Origin: Gautieria morchelliformis
Taxonomy: Eukaryota; Basidiomycota; Agaricomycetes; Gomphales; Gomphaceae
DNA length: 64,000 nt
Assembly: GCA_015179125.1 (NCBI GenBank)
Contig: WHVA01000219.1
Span: 1 to 64,000 of the forward strand
Direction of reading: 5' to 3'
Shown: positions 56,460 through 64,000 of the stretch, in pieces
Numbering within the stretch: the first letter of the stretch is position 1
Layout: each line of letters starts with the position of its first letter
Position numbers and translations under genes: made by a program
The notes under the pieces: generated by a model
Seen by the model: only the letters and a program-made list of their open reading frames with translations
Databases searched by the model: none
Told to the model about the DNA's origin: nothing

Positions 56460-57744
56460 TTGTATAGAAGAGAAGATAAATGAATGTCAGAAGTGAATAT
56501 TAGAGAAATAGACTTATATTTGCAAGCAGGGGCTGTTACTTATCATTAACTTTGAGCAAAGTCATGATAATTTATTACTATCTATATATAGTATATAAAA
56601 TAACATAACAAAAGAACCCACATTGCAAGCAGAAGCTGTTGTTGAACAAAGTCAGGGAAACTTATTGATGTCTATTTTCGAAAAAAAGGTGAAAAATATA
56701 CAGTACATATGGTAAAATACATTTTTTTCAGAAAAGTTCAGGGATTTTATTGAAATACATTTTCGAAAAAATTTCACAAAAATATAAAGCATACATATCT
56801 TAAAATACAATAAGAAAAGAAAGACAAATGTCAATGGGATTGCATTGGATAGAAAAGAAAAACTTACCTACCAATAGAAAGACAGCCACTGCAAGAAAAG
56901 CCTGCCAAGACAGTAGGCAGACACCCAGCCACAGCAAGAGAAAACTTGGATAATCTCCTGCCTAGGGGGAATATCTTATTGTAAGTAAGAGAGGTCTAAG
57001 AGAGTAGTGTATATGACAGACTGGTCGGAGAGGTGAATATTGCGAACAGTGAGCACACATGCTGCATGCACCATATGACATATCTTAGTACTGTCGGAGG
57101 CTAAAATAAGAGTTGTGCTAGAAATACAAAGTGTGGTCTTTAACAGAGCAAGACTAGGTAGGTGTGAAATAGGATGAGGGTGTGGAGAGTTGTATGGTTA
57201 TAGTATGGGATGAGGAGTAAGAGCTGAAAACTTCAAGGTTATACACTAGTGATAGACTGCTAGGTGAGATCCAGAATGATCAGTAATTATTAGATTCTGA
57301 AAGTTCCTGAAAATCAAGTTTTTATTCTTTGTTTGTTCTCCAAAACCATATTCTTGGTTGAAGAATGAGACTACTGGCGATCATGTATAATCATTCATAA
57401 TACTATAAAATGACAAGGGATGGTATGATATTCCATGAAATTTTACAATCCCATGGGATCATTTCAAACCATTCCAAAATGAATGATAACACCCGATTTG
57501 TCATGATATTGACATATCCAAGATCATCTGAGATCCCAGCCAATACCCTAAGAATTTGTGAAGATACTAGAACATCCCACGTGATTCTTCCTACTCACAT
57601 CAATCCTTGAATATTTCTCAAACTCAAATAGAATCACTTATGATAATTTCTTGAAGGATTACATGAAATCTCAGATGATTCTAGCAAAATCTCACATTAT
57701 CCTAGGAGGTCATGTAGGGTATAAAACAATCCTACAAAATCATC
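56460..57744. other. AT-rich spacer
   Basis: No gene or transposon domain was recognised. Near 56520-56760 two similar segments (GCAAGCAG-GGCTGTT, AACAAAGTCA) occur in direct repeat. From 57400 on, words like AAAATCA and CCAAAAT recur. Confidence 0.5.
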
Positions 57745-57892
57745 CCAAATCCTGCAGAATCGGGGAGTATCATGGCCAATTAGGGCAAATCACAGCTAGT
57801 TATGGCAAATCACAGGTGGTCATACAAAATCACAGCAAATCACAGCAAATCATCGCAAATCACAGCAAATCATAGCAAATCACAGATCATCA
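57745..57892. repeat. Degenerate CAAATCACAG repeats
   Basis: About ten tandem copies of a 10-11 bp unit CAAATCACAG/CAAATCATCG lie in this stretch, with more diverged copies upstream. Low complexity; no function is suggested. Confidence 0.75.
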
Positions 57893-57940
57893 TTGGAGAT
57901 TACTTGAGTGATTTCAATTTCATTTTTATTTTTGTCCAGT

Positions 57941-58016
57941 GAAGACAGTCATACTCAGTAGCTTAAGCATTAGCCGTGGTATTTGTGGGCGTCGGTTCGA
58001 TTCTCCTAGTAGTCTT
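57941..58016 (+). other. tRNA-like segment, possible SINE head
   Basis: TAGCTTAAGCATTAG resembles a polymerase III A box and GGTTCGATTC a B box 35 bp later. The ends GAAGAC and GTCTTT can pair. The T-stem does not form well, so this is not a functional tRNA gene; it may be a tRNA-derived SINE remnant or chance. Confidence 0.3.
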
Positions 58017-58205
58017 TTGCTTCGCAGATTTTGATTAATAAAATTTGCCACCGGTTAATTATGTTTTATGTTTTATGTTTATAGTTAGTTCTTACCCCAC
58101 GCGATGCCACGACCACCCCAACTCCTACAATATGGAAGGACTTAGAGAAATATATCCTGGCGCTAATTGCTATTTAATCCTGTGTAATCTGCGACTCTTG
58201 CACCC

Positions 58206-60967
58206 ATGACGCCTACTTCCGCGACCTGCTCGACCCCTTTGAACAAGGATACCGGATCCCCGCTGCAAGCGGCGCCCAGTGCCGCCACTTCACCTCGAAT
58301 CAAAGCCACAGCCGCCAAGCGCAAACTCGTCTTTGATTCATTCAATCTCATCGCAGTTGACCTTTCACATGCAGGCAAAGACGGCAGGGACGGGTCCCTA
58401 GATGATGCTATGAAGAACATCATGGAAAGGTTCAAAGTCAAGGTTGAGGCCTCCACCCAAGGGAACACCGGCCAAACGATGTTCTTCATCAAGGGCAAAT
58501 TTGAGAGGAAGGTAGAAAAGGCGAAGCATCAGCTTATCGCACTGCTGAGCCCCGTTGTACGCTGACCATTTCGTGACCTTATTGCGTGTCTAAAGCTTAT
58601 AAATCTAGGTCGCGCTCATCATCAAAGTTCCGGCTTCTATTATTGCTGCAATCGAGGGCCCAGAAGGCATTTGTTCTGAATGCTCTTGACGCATTCTCGT
58701 ATTGATACCTGTATCGTTAGGTGCCAACCTCAAACACATTCGCGATCAGGCCGACGTCAGGATTAACATATTGCGCAGGGACTCGCTCGTCCCTAATGGT
58801 ACAAACAATAATCTCAATGAAGCTTCCAAACCCGTTGCACGCTCCGGCACGACACTACCCCCGAGTACTATTGATGGCGATGAGGAAGCTACGGTGCTTA
58901 TCACTATCCAAGGGCCAGCTCTACTCGCTGAAGAAGCTCGCAGCCATCTTTTGGCCATAGTAGCATCCAAGGATTCCAAGGTGACACAGCATGTCCGTGA
59001 CATTCCACAGCATCTTGCCTCTGTTCTTGCGCGTAAGCCTCAGTTCGAGGCAGTGTCACAGGGCGATGAAATACGTTTAACTTTTGTGTCAATCACGACC
59101 TCCCGGTGGACATATGTCCGTGACATCCCACAGCATCTTGTGCCCTTTGTTCTTGCGCGTAAGCCTCAGTTCGAGGCAGTGGCACAGGGCGTTGAAATAG
59201 GTTTATCTTGTGTGGAAGGCGTACGACTCGTATTCACTGGTGACAGAGAAGCTGTTGGGCGTGTCGTAGAACGTGTTAAGGCGACCGTCGAGGAACTCAG
59301 GACAGGCCTCCATTCCATCACCATACAACTCCCCAAAAGGCAGCACACTCTTCTCGTCGGCGATGGGAACCAGGAAATCTTCCACGAAGTCAGGTGCTCT
59401 GTGGTCGTACCTAAGCCAGAAGAGCCTGGGGAGGATGTCAGAATTTGGGGTTTACCTGCAGACTTGTCTTCTGGTCTGCAGGCGGTCATGGAGGTACGTT
59501 CCCAGGTTTCGAGTCTTGCACTTTCATCAATCCATGACAAACAGAGAGCCCACTCTCAACATATACATGAGTACCCGTTGCCAGGTCCTATCGCTCTTTC
59601 CAGGCAGATGCTCACGTACATCAACAAGACGTCTTTCACCAAGAGTCTGACGAATGAGCATCCTGACGTGGCTGTTTACTCACCCTCCTTCGTGCCAATG
59701 GACAAACAGGGCAGCGTGAACATCGATCTTGTTGGGGAGAAGGCAGCAGTCAATGCTGCCGTCGAGAAACTCACTGGATTAATCGGTAAACTCATCGGTG
59801 GAACCCGGGATGTGGAAATAGATTGGCTTTTGCATCGTGCCATCCAAAGAAAATCTGCCAAGAAGTAAGCCATAGCTGTTGTGTTCAATGTTCACTTTTC
59901 ACTTCCTTACCTGGTTTTCTAGGATCAAGCAATTCCATAACGCGCACAACGTTCTACTCTACTTCCCACCTCAGTCGGCAAAAACCTCGACAATTGTCCT
60001 TGTTTACGATCCTCTCTTAGCAGCCGGTTCTGCAATGCCTGCAGAGAAAGCTCAACACCTTGACGTGGTGGAAAAAGAATTGAAAAAGTTGGCTGGGGTT
60101 GGGGTTAGGGGTTCTGCGGTAATATCATCAGTACTATCAGGCTCTGAGAGTGCATCAGCAAGTTCCAATGGCCATCACTGCCACTCGTATGGCACTCACA
60201 GCAGCGTGCATGAATCGTTGTGTGCCCAAACTCCCCCAAGCCAACATAATAGTGCTAGCCGATCCTTTTCCTCCTCATACTACCAGTCTGGCTCCCTTGC
60301 AAGCTCATCTCATATCTCCACCTATGATGCGGCAACTGAAAGCCTGCCTCAGGAGAATCAGAACCTTGCTGTTGAGGACCGCATCGCCCGCCAGGCCAAA
60401 CTCCAGGCCTTGAAGGCCCAGAAACAGGCATTGCAGGCCGGGGTACAGGCATCTCTGGCAGAGGGACAGGCATTGCGGGCAGAGGGACAGGCATTGCGGG
60501 CACAGACACAGGCAGCGCAGGCATACATAACGGCTGCTGCCATCGAGAAGGCTCATTTGCTCCAATTGATGGAAGAGGGCACCAAAAAGAAGTCGGCCAA
60601 ACGGTGCAAGGTCCACGCTGGCCCCCGGGTGGTAATGGGTCCTCCTCCCCCTCTCCCCACCTCGTTCAGCTCTCATACACTGGGGGCCCCTGTTCTCCCC
60701 AACTTCCCCGGTATCCCTTCCATCCCCGGCTTCCCTGGTATCCCTTCCACCTCTCAAGCAAGGTCCACGAGTTCTGCCGCCACCCCTCTGTTTGCCTCTG
60801 AACTAGGCTCCTCTGTATACACTGGCTGCCCTTCTTCCTCCCTTCCCCTCTCCAGCTTTTATCCTTCTCTGGTCAATCCCTCCTCTGCCTATTCTATCCA
60901 CCCTGAGGCACCTGGACCCTCCTCCCACCCTGAGCAGTCATATGGGGTCAATGACCCTTTTCTTTGA
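58206..60967 (+). CDS. SCP160/vigilin-like multi-KH RNA-binding protein (altered)
   Basis: Vigilin/Scp160 proteins bind mRNA on ER-associated polysomes through many KH domains. Exons: 58206-58556, 58609-58666, 58721-59493, 59545-59864, 59923-60967. KH parts: DAMKNIMERFKVKVEAST, VALIIKVPASIIAAIEGPEG, ANLKHIRDQADVRINIL, TGDREAVGRVVERVKATVEE, QLPKRQHTLLVGDGNQEIF, GSVNIDLVGEKAAVNAAVEK and GLIGKLIGGTRDVEIDWLLH. Residues coded by 58990-59075 are repeated at 59122-59190 (VRDIPQHL, VLARKPQFEAV). Intron 2 would use a GC donor (AG-GCATTT). After YFPPQSAKTSTIVLVYDPLL the C-terminus is not KH-like: Ser-rich, then Ala/Gln heptads (QALRAEGQALRAQTQAAQA) and a Pro-rich tail to TGA 60967. The protein is far shorter than a full Scp160; truncation or a pseudogene is possible. 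Confidence 0.7.
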
Positions 60968-62759
60968 TCATACCATTGGCCGCATTTCTATGATCACTCC
61001 ATATTTACAATACGTATCACAATGGTGAGCAGTCTGCTAGCATGCACAACTGTACTGTGTGCAGTAAACAGCTATATGCAATCTAGTTACAGTATAACTT
61101 TAACGATGTGCCGCCAGGGCACCTAGCCGAAAGAGACCACTCGTTGTGACCCATGACAAAATCGCATGAAGTGGCCGCTGCCACATAGGGGCCCCTTAAA
61201 ATAAGACGACCTTACAGGAACGAAATGACATGTCTATTTTATATTCTATCAGCTGTTCATGGCATTCTGGTGGGTGTGGTAGACGGTTTCATGCAATTCA
61301 TGGATTTCATGCAAACGCTTGATATCCGATAGTAAGTACCTTCTGCTCAGCGGTCATGGCCGCAAATCGATACAACCAGCACATTCTCCTCGTTAACTCT
61401 GTGTCTGATTCATTTTCTGTTGATAGTCACTCGTTCGCGTGCTAACCGTCATGATGTCATCAGGTTCAATTCACCACCCCACTCACGCCTATACTCGTGT
61501 CTTGATCTGGTTATTCCCCCTCCTCACGTGCGAATTGTCCTCACTAAAACGTTCGTTTGCTCAGCCCGTCCAGTAATACGTTCCGATCACCACTAAGCCT
61601 GTGCGACCTGCCTTATACCCCATGCCAATTTATTCCTGTTCCCATGACTATCCAGAAAAAGAGCCACTAATGCGTATATTGAGGCATCACAGCCTATCGT
61701 CTCTTCTCACTTCCATGCTGAATGTCGGGAGGGCACTTATGAGCGACGGCGACAGTGTATATGCACCCGTTACGAGCGTTTCTCTTCTCCGTAGAAAACA
61801 AGAATGTGTGCGCGTGTGGTCCTGCTAGTCCGTGAATGGTAGTAGCGTCGACGGAGCTAGTCCGAGGCAAGGTCGCTGCTGCATATCCCCTTTCATATAG
61901 CTCGCACCGGGATACTGTTCCACAGGTCTACTTGTTTGGCAACACACGACATGATCGCATAGGACCTGAGTAGATCCTAACGGAATATATAGCACGTGTT
62001 TGTCTAGGTGAGGGTTTTGAAACCCTGACTGAGGGCCAGAAGCTTCGCACCGGCATGGCCCTGGCTGAGAATATGTAGTCGTCAGTGCGGGAGGCTCCTT
62101 CGATCTGTCTATCAAGACGATCATGGCCCTCAGTATCGATCGCTCGAGTTTCCTGCTAACACCCCCGCGATATCACCAGACCATTCTCGCTCTAAGGCAG
62201 CTATTGGTCCCAAGGAATGATGACTCACGATTGGACCCGTCAACGATATTACCTTTCTTGCACACACTCAACTGCTTGCGGGCCATTCTCCACCGCACTT
62301 GAATGGATGAGGGAGGTGCTTTTATGGGGAAGCCGGCCACTCGGGGATCGGGGGAGAGAGCGAGCTGGATCTGGGGAGTCACAGAGCGAGCCTTGAGACC
62401 TACGAGTTGTGGCTCGGTTTTCCTATAATTCATCACTCCGCCTTCGAGGGGAGGGAGATCATCCATCTCGCCCGTGGTGATTTGAGTGCTCGTAATATTC
62501 TGAGCGACGCTGAGACCGGGAGTATCACGGGATGAGATGGCTGGGTGGGGGCGTGGCTGGCAGCTGTTGGGGAGGATGGTTTGAGGATGAGGCTGGCAAC
62601 TAAATACAGAGGCGAGACAGTTGGTCGTTCCTAATGATCATGATGCTTGGGCCTTGGTGCAGTGTGGCAAGTCTGTGGTGCAGCATTGGAGGGCGGCCCG
62701 TGACGCCGCATCGGCCTTGAATTTTACCCTGCTCGTGGTGCCTGCGTTGCACCCATGAA
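60968..62759. other. Intergenic, no gene recognised
   Basis: Short frames only. The last part should include the 5' end of the Rsm22-like gene, whose start codon I could not place. Confidence 0.5.
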
Positions 62760-64000
62760 CCCACACGGTCAACACCCACACCCACACCCCGAACAGGCCC
62801 ATCGAGCTAGACCCCACCCTGCGCGTCGCCTTGGACGATGTCGAGCTGTCACTGGCACGGGCAACCAGGAAGGCGCGGGTGTTGTGGAAAGAGCGTGCGG
62901 CCATGGCGGGAGCTGAACGAGTGGGGGCAATGGAGGGAGAGGGACTGAGGCGGGTAAGACACCTGAGGGAGCTGGAGGTCCTCGGGGCGGACGGTGACGA
63001 GGAGGTCGATATCAAAACGCGCCCCTATGAATAGGATCGTGATGACGGTCCCGCGCCCGACCCGTTTCCTTCGACCGAGCGCAAGTCCCCCGCCTCCTCC
63101 GGGAGCAGAGGCATCGGCGCCGCCGTCCTCCCGCTCCACGCCGATGCCGACGCCGACCGTCTCTTCCGCCCCTCCGCCCACCCGGAGTCCTCCAAGGCCC
63201 GCCGCGCCTCCCACACGACCTTCACTACGCCCCCGCCCACGGCGCCCCGCGCAGCATCTCCCCGCGCCCCCACATCACCGCGCGCCTCGCCCGCGCCCGG
63301 TACGGCACTGCGTTTGCCGCCGTCGTGCTGCCCGCGCAGTACGCAGTGGGGCGCGCCGTGCTGGACGGCGTCGCGGAGAGGCTCGGCCCTGAGTGGGCGG
63401 GGGGCGTTGAGCGTGTTATCGAAATGGGGGAGCGCCGCGGGCGCGGGCATATGGTAAGTACGCAGCTCGTGAACCGTGAACTAGGCGTTTGTTTATGGGT
63501 TGCGCGTGATATAGGGCTGCCATGCACACTTTCCAGAAAGAAATCCCTGCGGAGCATGCGCCAGACGGTGATGCGCTGAGGACGGCCGTGGCTGATGCCG
63601 CAGGCAGGAACCACCGCACCCATTGATATGGACGCTGTATCGCGCCGTGATAGTGCGACGCGTCCTCCCGCTGGAGACGAAGACACGCTCCCCGCCGCCT
63701 CGCTGCCGGCAAGCCGACCCGACACTCCCCATCCCATTTTCCCAGCCCCCACGCCCTCCCGAGTCCGAATCCGACACCGCCGCCACACCCAAATCTCAGC
63801 CCGAACCCGTGCACCCCACCATTCCCCCGCGCTCCACCGCACAACAACCTCTCACTCCCTCCCCCTCCCCCTGCCCCTCCCCCGAACATGAGCCTTCACC
63901 CGAACCCAACAACATCACCAGTCTTTTCAACAGCGTACCTCAACCACAGCAACCTCCAACACAGCCCTCCATCCCAGCGCGGCGTCTTCTGCGTGACGTA
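62760..64000 (+). CDS. Rsm22-like mitoribosomal small-subunit factor, partial
   Basis: Rsm22 is a methyltransferase-fold protein needed for mitochondrial small ribosomal subunit assembly. The plus strand reads PIELDPTLRVALDDVELSLA (62795-62850), ARVLWKERAAMAGAERVG, GSRGIGAAVLPLHADADADR (63110-63165), then in another frame RYGTAFAAVVLPAQYAVGRA and LDGVAERLGPEWAGGVERVI (63300-63425). A GTAAGT-type intron follows (63453-63512) before AAMHTFQKEIPAEHAP. The order resembles the Rsm22 N-terminal region. A TAG at 63032-63034 and a frame change near 63245 need extra introns or indicate damage. The gene runs off the window. Confidence 0.5.

Noticed and set aside
63049..63450. Several long frames on both strands in the GC-rich end of the window
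   Set aside because: High GC makes all frames open. Only the frame segments matching the Rsm22-like order were kept.

Overview
The window is nuclear DNA of a filamentous fungus, most likely a basidiomycete (Agaricomycetes). The evidence is short GT-AG introns of about 45-80 nt, some micro-exons, chromodomain Ty3/Gypsy and Ty1/Copia retroelements, pogo and hAT DNA transposons, and intron-rich host genes including a GH6 cellulase, a G-patch splicing factor and a multi-KH protein. No database was consulted; names rest on motifs read in the translated sequence.

Layout. 1-24,000 is a nested transposon block. It starts with the 3' part of a chromovirus (pol, a spliced antisense gene, 3' LTR to 4345) that abuts a degraded Copia element on the minus strand (4346-16182). 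The Copia element is itself broken by a foldback element (5459-5842), a 1-kb insertion (5983-6981) and a complete Tf1/sushi-like chromovirus (8560-15035, target duplication GGTAC). Beyond it lie LTR remnants, a hAT transposase gene split by a pogo element and then rearranged (16973-18204 and 21140-23400), a non-autonomous hAT element with a perfect 8-bp target duplication (18356-19481), and Gypsy fragments.

24,098-46,955 is the host gene block. It holds a beta-lactamase-like serine hydrolase, an RNase III with a dsRNA-binding domain, a GH6 cellobiohydrolase without a CBM1, a probable multi-pass membrane protein, a Spp2-like G-patch protein, an F-box-like protein and a kinase-like protein without a DFG motif. 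Two long stretches (34.2-38.7 kb and 40.2-43.8 kb) contain no gene I can support.

47,087-57,940 is a second transposon block: a deleted pogo element, a Helitron-like 3' end, an unknown ORF cut in two by a second complete chromovirus on the minus strand (49011-55239, target duplication CCATG), and a 17-bp minisatellite. 58,206-64,000 returns to host genes: an SCP160/vigilin-like KH protein with an internal duplication, and an Rsm22-like mitoribosome factor running off the end.

Main observations. (1) The first chromovirus carries, antisense to itself, a two-exon gene for a double Cys-cluster protein of about 360 residues with a phase-0 56-nt intron. (2) Both complete chromoviruses show the same self-priming geometry: 10 nt of LTR complementary to a site 2 nt inside the element, with a TATA box 33-35 bp upstream of the LTR segment. 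(3) One of them has a canonical -1 slippery heptamer directly before the gag stop. (4) Most nonsense codons in the retroelements are TGA where CGA fits the frame, pointing to cytosine deamination at CpG.
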